Positions 1-7,475 of a stretch of 54,250 bases of DNA are shown here, in pieces; the stretch's first letter is position 1; the number at the start of each line of letters is the position of its first letter. Below the pieces are notes generated by a model. It made no database searches. It had not been told where the DNA came from and worked only from the letters and a program-made list of their open reading frames with translations. The translations under genes and the position numbers were made by a program. The stretch is from Leptolyngbya sp. 'hensonii'. GTDB lineage: Bacteria > Cyanobacteriota > Cyanobacteriia > GCF-001939115. The stretch covers positions 1-54,250 of the forward strand of contig NZ_MQTZ01000006.1 in the NCBI RefSeq assembly GCF_001939115.1. The letters run 5' to 3'.

Positions 1-176
1 CTGTGAGCTTGCAGGACTTGTTGAATTTGCTCTGGACTGACGTGACGGTAGTAGTAGAGGGTGTCAAAACTCTCTGAGAAGGTTTGTTGGCACCCCAGGC
101 AAAAGTAGCGTTGATGCCCATTCGGCATCTTGCCATGCTTGTGAGTCTTAGAATGACCGCAGAGCTTACATTCCAT
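1..176 (-). CDS. IS1-family transposase N-terminus (InsA-like zinc finger), partial
   Basis: Read on the minus strand from the ATG at 176, the protein starts MECKLCGHSKTHKHGKMPNG and continues with RYFCLGCQQTFSES. This gives two CxxC pairs (CKLC and CLGC) that form the zinc finger of InsA-type IS1 proteins. A helical region (SPEQIQQVL) follows, and the frame stays open to the window edge. The catalytic DDE part (InsB) would lie beyond position 1, so whether this copy is active cannot be judged. IS1 elements of this type often use a programmed frameshift, which cannot be checked here. Confidence 0.7.
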   Translation of the reverse strand, partial: MECKLCGHSKTHKHGKMPNGHQRYFCLGCQQTFSESFDTLYYYRHVSPEQIQQVLQAH

Positions 177-240
177 AGCTTGAGTAGGTGAATCGTTGAT
201 TCCTTACTCTACCAGACCCACATCAGTTTGACGCACTACC
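1..240 (-). mobile_element. IS1-family insertion sequence, one end (continues past window start)
   Basis: The sequence reads as the left end of an IS1-type element on the minus strand. The transposase N-terminus starts at 176. The terminal sequence up to 240, read on the minus strand, begins GGTAGTGCGTCAAACTG, which resembles the GGTAATG start of IS1 inverted repeats. Immediately after 240 the DNA becomes an open reading frame without a start, so the element appears to interrupt a host gene. The other end and the target duplication lie outside the window. Confidence 0.7.
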
Positions 241-468
241 GATTTTCCCAACAAGTATTTGATTGGTCCCGTCGTCTTCAGACCAGACTTTAACGCTCAA
301 TCTGAAGTCATCAGCGCAAATCAGGCATGGTCACTGTTTTTCACCGCTGGCAAAGAAGATAAAGTGCTGGGCTTTAATGCGGAGGCAGGTCGCTTTTTCA
401 CGAATTTACTGCTGGCTGTAGGTGCGGCTGGTGTTCTGTGGGCAGTGTTGTTTAATAGCGTCGGGTAG
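241..468 (+). pseudogene. C-terminal remnant of a membrane protein gene cut by the IS1 element
   Basis: An open frame runs from the IS boundary at 241 to a stop at 468 (about 75 residues). No convincing start codon exists: the first candidate is a TTG at 259 with no ribosome binding site. The remnant reads DFPNKYLIGPVVFRPDF, then SLFFTAGKEDKVLGFNAEAGR, and ends with one hydrophobic segment (FFTNLLLAVGAAGVLWAVLF). I do not recognise the family. The upstream part was probably separated by the insertion. Alternatively, it could be a small expressed peptide starting at 259. Confidence 0.5.
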
Positions 469-576
469 GTGGTTTGTCATTCCTGCTACGCATCTCAAAA
501 CTTCCCTGAAGTTCCAGTTAGTTCGCCTGCTGGGGCTTCAATCTTGGCTAAATATATCGTTGATTTGAACAGCGAA

Positions 577-1182
577 TCAGGGGATGGCTTCTACCGAGAA
601 TAGCGACTCTTCGGAAGCATTCATTACGGCATCGTAGCGTTGTCGTCCAGTTGTGTTCTGATTCCAGTCATCTAACTGCGCTCTGGCAGTCGCCGGAATG
701 GTGTAGCGAAGCGTTTCTCCGGTGGTGCGATTGCGAATCTCAGCAACGCCAAAAGTCCCCTCTGGGCTGGTAGTCGTAGCAACTCGCAACAAGTTTTGTC
801 CAGGGGTTGAAGTGGTGGCAATCATGATGCCATCTGCAACGCAAGGGCAGGGGGCGATCGCCCCACTGTAGTAGGTGACATCCAGTGTGCGGGGGGCTGC
901 ATTTAATCGTTGCATGGCATCCAAACCGATACGAATGCCTAAGGCAATGTAGGAGCCAAAGCCTCCATGCACCCGCCGCCCCAGTTCTACCCATTGATCG
1001 GGTGTTTCGGTCGGACGAGTTGGCTGAAGCGCAAGTTGTTGATGGTCATTTAGTAAAGTGAATTTGTCCTGGGCGGAATCGCGCGATGTGCCATTTGTAG
1101 CAGTAGCGATCTGACTTCCATCAAATCCCAAAATCCCACACAGTATTGTGACCCAACTCAGAGTATTGATACCTTTAATCAT
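577..1182 (-). CDS. FmdE-like (formylmethanofuran dehydrogenase subunit E domain) exported protein
   Basis: A 201-residue protein with a hydrophobic N-terminus (MIKGINTLSWVTILCGILGF) that could be a signal peptide or anchor. The body matches the FmdE fold. HGGFGSYIALGIRIG (about residues 72-86) stands where the family has HGHxCPGLAxG. SGAIAPCPCVADGIMIATTS (about 106-125) stands where the family has its Cys-containing segment before TPGxxNL. The family Cys of HGHxCPG is missing, so metal binding may be altered. FmdE-like domains in bacteria often sit beside metal-chelate ABC transporters, and here one lies 0.7 kb away on the same strand, separated by an opposite-strand pentapeptide gene. Function is inferred only: a periplasmic metal or metal-cofactor handling protein. 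Confidence 0.6.
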   Translation of the reverse strand: MIKGINTLSWVTILCGILGFDGSQIATATNGTSRDSAQDKFTLLNDHQQLALQPTRPTETPDQWVELGRRVHGGFGSYIALGIRIGLDAMQRLNAAPRTLDVTYYSGAIAPCPCVADGIMIATTSTPGQNLLRVATTTSPEGTFGVAEIRNRTTGETLRYTIPATARAQLDDWNQNTTGRQRYDAVMNASEESLFSVEAIP

Positions 1183-1241
1183 TTCGTAATCCTCAAATGC
1201 CCCTGACCAGGATAGTCAGATCAGGTGTGGTCTGTTAAATT

Positions 1242-1895
1242 ATGCCGAAGTGCAAAACTACAGGCAATCCGGTCAAACCATTCCACATGAGAGCAGACGA
1301 ATTTCTAGAACACTATCGACGGGGCGAGCGTAACTTTCGAGGAGTTAATCTACGTGGTATTTATCTCAGAGATGTCCGGTTGCAGGATGTTGACTTAAAC
1401 TGCGCCGACTTGCGGGGTGCATCTCTGATGAGCGTTGATTTCAGTGGTGCGAACTTGCATCGAGCGGATTTAAGTGGCGCATTCTTAATCCACTCTAATC
1501 TCAGTTTTGCTAACTTAACGCAAGCCAATTTGACAAAGGCATTTCTGATTTTGGCAAACTTGCACCAAAGTTGTTTAACTGAGGCTAATTTGAGTCACAC
1601 CAATTTGACGAAAGCCAATCTTTCCGAGGTAGTTGGGCTTGCTGAAGCTATCCTGGATCAGACTATTTTGACGGGAGCTTTGCTGCCACCGCGATCGCCG
1701 CAGGCGAGTCATAGACTATTGCGCTTCAAAGCAACTGTGCTTTCACTTACTGGTAAACTCTATCGCATGGCAAAACCAAAATTGTCAGAAGATAGGCTGT
1801 CAAACATTTCTGGTACAGTTGGAGAGACTTCCATTGGTGGCGATTCAACTTGCCTAACGGAGACTTACCAAATTAATAGAATTCTATTAGATTGA
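1242..1895 (+). CDS. Pentapeptide-repeat protein
   Basis: A 217-residue protein. From about residue 33 to 145 it follows the A(D/N)LxxA pattern: for example ADLRGASLMSVDFSGANLHR and later ANLTQANLTKAFLILANLHQ. This predicts a right-handed quadrilateral beta-helix of roughly 20 pentapeptides. The N-terminal segment (MRADEFLEHYRRGERNFRGV) is the usual capping helix of cyanobacterial members. The last 65 residues are basic and not repetitive. No membrane segment is visible. The biochemical role of most such proteins is unknown. The 3' end overlaps the end of the convergent ABC ATPase gene by 9 bases. Confidence 0.85.
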   Translation: MPKCKTTGNPVKPFHMRADEFLEHYRRGERNFRGVNLRGIYLRDVRLQDVDLNCADLRGASLMSVDFSGANLHRADLSGAFLIHSNLSFANLTQANLTKAFLILANLHQSCLTEANLSHTNLTKANLSEVVGLAEAILDQTILTGALLPPRSPQASHRLLRFKATVLSLTGKLYRMAKPKLSEDRLSNISGTVGETSIGGDSTCLTETYQINRILLD

Positions 1896-2669
1896 GGCTG
1901 GTGTTAAGGGACACACCTGAAGCCCAACGGGAGTTTGTAGAATTGCAGCTTCAATGTCAAATACCTGCCGTAAGTTCTCCAGGGTTAAAGTGTCAACAGG
2001 AGTCCCGATCGCCCACAAGCAACCGTGACGCAACAATGCCAGTCGATCGCTAAATCGGGCAGCCAGATTTATATCGTGCAACACCGTAATAATTGTCAGG
2101 TTTTGTTCTCGATTCAACCGCCGTAACAATTCCAGCAACTCTAATTGATAGTGAATATCTAAGTACGTCGTTGGTTCATCTAACAACAACACTTTTGGTG
2201 CCTGAGCCAGTGCCAGCGCCAGAAATACCCGTTGCCGCTCTCCACCTGACAGTTGCTCTACCGGGCGATCGCTAAACTGTTGCACCTGCACTTGTGCCAT
2301 TGCGGTTTCCACTTGATCACGGTCATCTGCGTTCAATTCCCACTGCCACCAGGGTTGGTATGGGGTGCGTCCCAAACTCACCAGTTGTCGCACCGTTAAA
2401 CCCGCTGGTGCGATCGATTGCTGCGGCAACCACGCCAGCGTTTGCGCCACAATTTGAGCCGGGAGACTGTGAATCGCCTTGCCATCCAGCCACACCGCTC
2501 CCTGTTGCGGTATTAACAGGCGGTTTAACAACTTTAGCAGTGTAGACTTACCCGATCCATTTGCGCCTATCAGACTGAGCCACTCACCCGGTTGCAGAGT
2601 TAGATGCAGATCGTGGATCACAGAATGATCCCGGTAACCGCCAGTGAGGTGTTCAGTGTGGAGAAGCAT
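1887..2669 (-). CDS. ABC transporter ATP-binding protein, FecE/BtuD class
   Basis: A 260-residue ATPase of the metal-chelate/cobalamin uptake class. It has Walker A GANGSGKST (about residues 35-43), a Q-loop near TLAWLPQQS, the signature LSGGERQRVFLALALAQ, Walker B VLLLDEPTTYLD and the switch histidine in ITVLHDINLA. Length and motif order are complete. It is the last gene of a minus-strand run with the permease (29 bases upstream) and the lipoprotein. It would power uptake through the FecCD permease at the inner membrane. The true CobW and DUF1636 genes further upstream point to a corrinoid or cobalt/iron chelate as substrate, but the ATPase itself does not reveal the substrate. Confidence 0.9.
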   Translation of the reverse strand: MLLHTEHLTGGYRDHSVIHDLHLTLQPGEWLSLIGANGSGKSTLLKLLNRLLIPQQGAVWLDGKAIHSLPAQIVAQTLAWLPQQSIAPAGLTVRQLVSLGRTPYQPWWQWELNADDRDQVETAMAQVQVQQFSDRPVEQLSGGERQRVFLALALAQAPKVLLLDEPTTYLDIHYQLELLELLRRLNREQNLTIITVLHDINLAARFSDRLALLRHGCLWAIGTPVDTLTLENLRQVFDIEAAILQTPVGLQVCPLTPASI

Positions 2670-2698
2670 ACAACAAGAGAAAGGGTTAAGAAAATTGA

Positions 2699-3718
2699 TT
2701 AATGTCTGATTTGATTACGGAGAATCACCCAGATCAAAATCGGTGTGCCAATCAAAGCAGTCACCGAGTTGAGCGGCAACACCGACGATCGCACCAAAAC
2801 TTGCGACAGCAAATCTGCCACTAATGCTAGCCCAGCCCCAACGATCGTTGCGCTGGGTAGAAGCCATCGGACATCACTCGTTTGCAGCACACCTCGACAC
2901 AGATGAGGCACTGCAACACCCAGAAACGCGATGGGTCCGCAAAACGCAGTCACGACTCCTGCCAGAATGGATGAACTGAGTAAAACTAGAAACCGGAGTC
3001 GATTTAGACTGACTCCCAGCGATCGGGCTTGAGTGTCGCCAAGCAGAATTACATTCAAGGCAGTGGTTGTGATAAACGCGATCGCGCTGCCAATCACAAC
3101 TCCACTCGCCATCAGGGGAAGTTGCGCCCAGGTGACACCGCCAAAGCTGCCAAACGTCCAAATGACAAACTGCTGTACCTGTTGAGCAGAACTCAGTTGC
3201 AGCAGAATATTGACAACTGCTCCGGTGGCATAGCCAAACATTAGTCCCAACACGAGGAGCGCGATCGCGCTTTGCACTATTCGCGCCGTCACAATCACCA
3301 ATACTGCGACGCTCGCTGCTCCAATGCAGGCGGCGGTAATGATGTTGATATCGCCATAGAGAACCCCAAGTTGCTGCGAGGCAAGCACCACGATCGCGAC
3401 CCCCAAACTGGCACCCGAACTAATTCCCAGCACGAACGGCCCTGCCAGCGGATTGTGAAACAAGGTTTGCAGTTGTAAGCCGCTAATGGCGAGGGCAGAA
3501 CCTGCCAACATGGCTGTCAGCGATCGCGGCAGGCGAAATTGCCAGATGATCGCGCTCCAGGTGGGCTTGGTCGGAGTACCACCCATCAGAGTTGTGAACA
3601 CATCCGATAATGGAATTGGCACCGTTCCGATCGCTAAACTTACAACAAACAACAGCAACAAACCACCGCTCAGGATGCCCAATAGCCAGGGGTAAGATGC
3701 AGAACCACGCCACTTCAT
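2699..3718 (-). CDS. FecCD-family ABC transporter permease (BtuC-like)
   Basis: A 339-residue polytopic membrane protein with about 9-10 hydrophobic segments, the family's usual size. Family hallmarks are visible: LPRSLTAMLAGSALAISGLQ and NPLAGPFVLGISSGASLG near the N-terminus, and CGPIAFLGVAVPHLCRGV with a following GAGLALVADLLSQ near the C-terminus. These form the translocation pathway and the ATPase contact region of BtuC/FhuB/FecCD transporters. The start codon overlaps the stop of the lipoprotein gene (ATGA, 3715-3718), so translation is probably coupled. It acts in the plasma membrane with the ATPase encoded just downstream. Confidence 0.92.
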   Translation of the reverse strand: MKWRGSASYPWLLGILSGGLLLLFVVSLAIGTVPIPLSDVFTTLMGGTPTKPTWSAIIWQFRLPRSLTAMLAGSALAISGLQLQTLFHNPLAGPFVLGISSGASLGVAIVVLASQQLGVLYGDINIITAACIGAASVAVLVIVTARIVQSAIALLVLGLMFGYATGAVVNILLQLSSAQQVQQFVIWTFGSFGGVTWAQLPLMASGVVIGSAIAFITTTALNVILLGDTQARSLGVSLNRLRFLVLLSSSILAGVVTAFCGPIAFLGVAVPHLCRGVLQTSDVRWLLPSATIVGAGLALVADLLSQVLVRSSVLPLNSVTALIGTPILIWVILRNQIRH

Positions 3719-4929
3719 TGGGGCAACTGTCGATAGTACACAAATTGATGTTCTGGCATTAACTCAGGATGAAAAATCTTCACCAAATCTGCCAGGATTA
3801 AATCTGGATTGGCAGTGCCGCTTTGCCAGTAATCGTTGCCCCCGTCAGGGTTGACTTTGGCTGTCGGACTGAACACCTTACCCGATTGTACGGCTATAAA
3901 GTTTTGATAGCGAGGGTCCGCTGCCAGCAAATCTGCGCGGGTTTTGACGCTATTTGCATTGACAATCCAATACTGAGCGGTGACAGCGCGATCGTAGACC
4001 TGCTCAAAATTTAACTGCACACTGCCCGGTGTTCGTTCATCTGCCCAAAGATAAGTGGCACCTGAATCCTGAAAAAACCGCGCCACATAGCTCTCGCCCC
4101 CTGGGATATACCAGGTGCCCTGATAATCGAAGCCTGAAAAGACGGTCGGTTTTAGTTGCCGTTGGGTGGCTTTTGCCGCGATCGCCTGGTATCGCTGCCG
4201 CACTTCTGCAAAGCGTTGTTCTGCTTCTGCCTCCCGGTTAAAAAACGTTGCCAGAAACTTGATCCACTCGGCTCTTCCCAGCGGAGTCGATTCCATATAT
4301 TCGGCAACGATCGCCACCTTCAGTCCCGCCTCCAGGAGTTTAGGATGGGTATCTTGTTGAGGGTTGCCCGTACCGAAGGTAGTAACCAATTCTGGTGACA
4401 GTTCCAGCACTCTTTCGACACTCAAATTCCCAGAATCACCGACTTCAACCAATTGGTTTGCTTCAATTTTTGCCGTCACAGCAGGAGTTGTGACATCCTT
4501 AAAATTACTAATTCCAACTAAGCGATCGAGGACGTTTAACCGCTCCAACGGAACAAAGTGAGTTGTGGATAACGCAACGACCGAACGGACTGGAATTTGT
4601 ACAATTTGCTCTGGCTTAAATCCCGATGGAATTGGAGTTCCACACTGCACCAGCACATATTGAAATTGCGTTTTGGCATCTTTCCAGGGACGATTCACTG
4701 AAACCACTTTGTAGTGTTGATGATACGTCACGGTGAATCCCTGAGCATCAGTCAAGCGAACTTTATTCGGAAAGTAATCTACATCCGCGCGATACTCTTG
4801 CACACACTCCGGGTTGGAGTTAGTGGAGGGCTGAGGTGGTGCGATTATGCAGGCTGAGAGGGCGATCACACAGCCCAAAAAGATAGACCCAAGACGCGAT
4901 ACCTTCGGTGGGCTTTGCCAACGGTTCAT
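3715..4929 (-). CDS. ABC transporter substrate-binding lipoprotein, BtuF/FepB class
   Basis: A 404-residue lipoprotein. The signal peptide has a hydrophobic core and lipobox LSAC (IFLGCVIALSAC), so the mature protein would be lipid-anchored on the periplasmic face. The two-lobed PF01497-type body is recognisable: VVALSTTHFVPLERL and LDRLVGIS in lobe 1, the VERVLELSPELVTTFGTG segment, then DLILADLVKIFHPEL near the end. Between the lipobox and lobe 1 are about 70 extra residues (FTVTYHQHYKVVSV...VLVQCGTPIP), typical of cyanobacterial members of this class. The start overlaps the preceding gene by 4 bases (ATGA). The ligand (corrinoid, siderophore or other metal chelate) cannot be read from the sequence. 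Confidence 0.88.
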   Translation of the reverse strand: MNRWQSPPKVSRLGSIFLGCVIALSACIIAPPQPSTNSNPECVQEYRADVDYFPNKVRLTDAQGFTVTYHQHYKVVSVNRPWKDAKTQFQYVLVQCGTPIPSGFKPEQIVQIPVRSVVALSTTHFVPLERLNVLDRLVGISNFKDVTTPAVTAKIEANQLVEVGDSGNLSVERVLELSPELVTTFGTGNPQQDTHPKLLEAGLKVAIVAEYMESTPLGRAEWIKFLATFFNREAEAEQRFAEVRQRYQAIAAKATQRQLKPTVFSGFDYQGTWYIPGGESYVARFFQDSGATYLWADERTPGSVQLNFEQVYDRAVTAQYWIVNANSVKTRADLLAADPRYQNFIAVQSGKVFSPTAKVNPDGGNDYWQSGTANPDLILADLVKIFHPELMPEHQFVYYRQLPQ

Positions 4930-5810
4930 GGCGAATGCTGAATCAGTGGATAGAGATGAGACTCGATTTTGTGTCCCTGCTGAACATGGTCTTGCACAAT
5001 CTGTTTGGCAATGTCAGGCGTGACGCGAGTGTACCAGGTTCTGTCACTGGAATAGAAAACGACCGGACCCAGTTTGCAAACCTCCAGGCAACCAGAGGTC
5101 ATCACATAGACATCCAGTTCGGCTTGCTTGATGGCTTCCTGGAGTGCCTCAATAATCGGTTGCCAGTTGCGCGAAGGATAGCAACGACTGGAGCGACACA
5201 CCGCAAGATAAGGACGCTTTAAGGGATTCTGGTCAAACGGAATCGGACGAGTTCCCAGAATGTAGGTTTCGCGCAATTCCTGGTACAAACTCAACTTTTC
5301 GAGTTGGGGTTTACCTTCTGGGAGCAGGTCTTCATCCTCACCGACAAAGGGATTTGGCAAAAACAGATTCATCATCTTTTCGCCAGATCCATTCCAAAAC
5401 TGAATCCCCCAACTGCGGGCTTCTCCCCGTTCGTTTAGACGACGATACAGCGAGGCACGGTGAATCAGTCGCTGCTGCCGTAGTTCAGGAGGTGTTTTTG
5501 CTAGAGGTCCGCCCAGATGTTCTTCCAGACAAAGATGCAGATGCCATGCTTCGGTAACGACAGTGAGATAGCCATCATACAGAATGCAAATTTTAGGCGG
5601 TTGAGTGAATTCCAACTCCAGCACGCTCCCTTCCACCACATGTCCGATCTGGGTTTCCTGCCAGCGTTCTTGAAACAGCGTGTAGAGGAGTGGTCCCGTG
5701 ACATCGATCGTACAGGGAAAGTCTTCGTACTCAATCTGTCCGCCTGTGGTCAGCGGTTCTGTAATCGTGCGGTTGAGTGGCGTAACTTGGCGAGAGAATT
5801 CACCCATCAT
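4926..5810 (-). CDS. Thioredoxin-like 2Fe-2S ferredoxin domain protein
   Basis: About 294 residues starting at the ATG at 5810, which is preceded by TAGGAG with good spacing. An in-frame ATG at 5831 is possible but lacks a site. The N-terminal about 190 residues are a conserved domain of unknown role. The C-terminal about 95 residues are a shethna-type/thioredoxin-like 2Fe-2S domain: AVCRSSRCYPSRNW, then VYVMTSGCLEVCKLGPVVFY, giving the C-x(4)-C ... C-x(3)-C cluster pattern. Such proteins accompany CobW and DUF1636 in cobalamin-related gene clusters. Here it sits between cobW and the transporter lipoprotein, with a 4-base overlap with the latter. Electron transfer during metal or corrinoid reduction is a reasonable inference and is not shown. 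Confidence 0.75.
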   Translation of the reverse strand: MMGEFSRQVTPLNRTITEPLTTGGQIEYEDFPCTIDVTGPLLYTLFQERWQETQIGHVVEGSVLELEFTQPPKICILYDGYLTVVTEAWHLHLCLEEHLGGPLAKTPPELRQQRLIHRASLYRRLNERGEARSWGIQFWNGSGEKMMNLFLPNPFVGEDEDLLPEGKPQLEKLSLYQELRETYILGTRPIPFDQNPLKRPYLAVCRSSRCYPSRNWQPIIEALQEAIKQAELDVYVMTSGCLEVCKLGPVVFYSSDRTWYTRVTPDIAKQIVQDHVQQGHKIESHLYPLIQHSP

Positions 5811-5886
5811 CGTTCTCCTACAACGTAGCACTGATCCCGACTCGAAAGCTGCGTCTCACCCCAGAATAACCTGGATGTCGCTGTAC

Positions 5887-6936
5887 TCACCGAGAATGGA
5901 TCTCCTCCTGAATTGAAGCAGAAACCTGCTTTAAATTGAGCGATCGCCCAATAAACACTAACCGAGTTTGACGGGGTTCATCGGGTTGCCAGGGGCGATC
6001 GTAAAAAGTATCAAATCGATTGCCAACACCTTGAACGACTAACCGCATGGCTTTATTGGGCACGGCTACAAAGCCCTTAATCCGATAAATCTCATACTGC
6101 TGAACCAGAGATTGCAAGCGGTTGACCAACTCTGCTGGGTCAAATGCCTGATCAAGTACCACATGAACCGAAGTAATGTCTTCATCGTGTTCATGATCTT
6201 CTTCCGTATCATGATGGCTAGGGCGAGAGTCGAGATTGTCTTCAACAGCGGCATTAAATCCCAGTAGAAGATCAGGGCTAATTTCTCCTTGTTTGCAGGG
6301 CACAATTTTCACCCCGGTTGGAAGTTCCTTTTGTAACCACTGCTGAACTTTTTTTTGAGTTGCTAAATCAACGCGATCGACCTTCGTTAACAACACCATA
6401 TCGGCACACGCCAACTGATCTTCAAACAGTTCTTCGATCGGGGTTTCATGCTCCAGGCTATCATCCGCTTGCCGTTGAGCTTCCAGGGCATCTAAATCAC
6501 CGACAAACTGACCATTGGCAAGAGCTTCGCAATCCACGACAGTCACAACACCATCGACGGTTGCTCCAGTGCGAATTTCGGGCCAGCGAAAGGCTTGTAC
6601 CAGAGGTTTGGGTAAGGCTAATCCAGAGGTTTCAATCAGGATGCAGTCAAGACGATCGCGCCTTTTTAACAACTCCTGCATTGTCGGCAAAAACTCTTCC
6701 TGCACGGTGCAGCACAAACAGCCATTCGCCAGTTCCAAAATATTGTTATTCGGGTCTTCATCGTCATCACAAACGCGACACGATCGCAATAACTCACCAT
6801 CAATCCCCATTTCGCCGAATTCATTGACCAATACGGCAATGCGACGACCTTGATTGTTTTGTAATAGATGACGCACGAGTGTGGTTTTTCCGGCTCCCAA
6901 AAAGCCTGTCACAACGGTAACTGGAATTTTATGCAT
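5887..6936 (-). CDS. cobW: CobW, G3E GTPase of the cobalamin-biosynthesis subfamily
   Basis: A 349-residue G3E GTPase. It has the P-loop GFLGAGKTT (residues 11-19), VNEFGEMGIDGELL, the metal motif NGCLCC (Cys 73, 75, 76), the segment CILIETSGLALPKPLVQAF and the NKxD-like LLTKVDRVD. Two features place it with true CobW (beside cobaltochelatase loci) and not with the zinc-type paralogues at 15.4-17.5 kb. One is the inserted SCRVCDDDEDPNNN before the CxCC motif. The other is the LALPKPLVQAFRWPEIR segment. A short His/acid loop (SHHDTEEDHEHDED) lies near residue 240. CobW is thought to deliver Co(II). The gene lies 51-77 bases before the 2Fe-2S gene and after DUF1636, apparently in one operon. 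Confidence 0.85.
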   Translation of the reverse strand: MHKIPVTVVTGFLGAGKTTLVRHLLQNNQGRRIAVLVNEFGEMGIDGELLRSCRVCDDDEDPNNNILELANGCLCCTVQEEFLPTMQELLKRRDRLDCILIETSGLALPKPLVQAFRWPEIRTGATVDGVVTVVDCEALANGQFVGDLDALEAQRQADDSLEHETPIEELFEDQLACADMVLLTKVDRVDLATQKKVQQWLQKELPTGVKIVPCKQGEISPDLLLGFNAAVEDNLDSRPSHHDTEEDHEHDEDITSVHVVLDQAFDPAELVNRLQSLVQQYEIYRIKGFVAVPNKAMRLVVQGVGNRFDTFYDRPWQPDEPRQTRLVFIGRSLNLKQVSASIQEEIHSR

Positions 6937-6966
6937 GATCTGGTACTTGATAAAGCTAAATGAGCG

Positions 6967-7353
6967 TTACTGATTTTCCACTGGCAGTGGTGGTAAGACG
7001 GCATGTATACCCTTCTTCACGACCTCTGGGCGCTCTTTGTACGGCACTTTGCCCTCGGAGCAAGCGACATACTGGCCACTAAATTGCAGGAGTTCAGGTA
7101 CTGAATGAGTCGGAGACAGTTCACTTAAGATGAACGTAAGTTTGGTAGGAGCCGCAAAGGCTACCACACAAGCACGGCTACAAGCGCCCAGACAGCGCAC
7201 TGGACGTAGCTGAATCGCTTCTTGCCAGTCACAGGCTTCTAAGCCCTGACTCAGATGATCAAAGAGAGCTTGACCCGCACTCAAGCCAGCCTGTGTTTGA
7301 CTAGTCTCTGAAGGGCGGCAAAGCACACAAACAAACAACGTATGTTGAGTCAT
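6967..7353 (-). CDS. DUF1636 family predicted metal-binding protein
   Basis: From the ATG at 7353 the product is about 128 residues and starts MTQHTLFVCVLCRPSETSQ. An upstream in-frame start at 7449 would add a stretch that looks non-coding. Conserved elements are FVCVLC near the N-terminus and VRCLGACSRACVVAFAAPTK in the middle. Together they supply four or more cysteines in the arrangement of a thioredoxin-like 2Fe-2S domain. GKVPYKERPEVVKKGIHAVLPPLP closes the protein. DUF1636 proteins recur next to cobW, and here cobW follows after about 30 bases. An incomplete Zur/Fur-like palindrome overlaps the start codon (see 7352-7362). The precise function is unknown. Confidence 0.75.
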   Translation of the reverse strand: MTQHTLFVCVLCRPSETSQTQAGLSAGQALFDHLSQGLEACDWQEAIQLRPVRCLGACSRACVVAFAAPTKLTFILSELSPTHSVPELLQFSGQYVACSEGKVPYKERPEVVKKGIHAVLPPLPVENQ

Positions 7354-7362
7354 GATAATCAT
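7352..7362. promoter_or_regulatory. Possible Zur/Fur-like half operator overlapping the DUF1636 start
   Basis: ATGATAATCAT at this site is identical to the core 11 bases of the two operators at 14876 and 19635, but the outer arm is not conserved. It overlaps the ATG of the DUF1636 gene. A match this short in AT-rich leader DNA may be chance. Confidence 0.3.
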
Positions 7363-7475
7363 CAAGTGTGACGACGGCTTTGATGTTGGAGAAATTTCAG
7401 CGTTGCCATTAGCATTAAAAAGCAAGTGGAAACTAAACGGTGGCACCAAAAGGCTGCTTTCTCAGGAACGATTAC

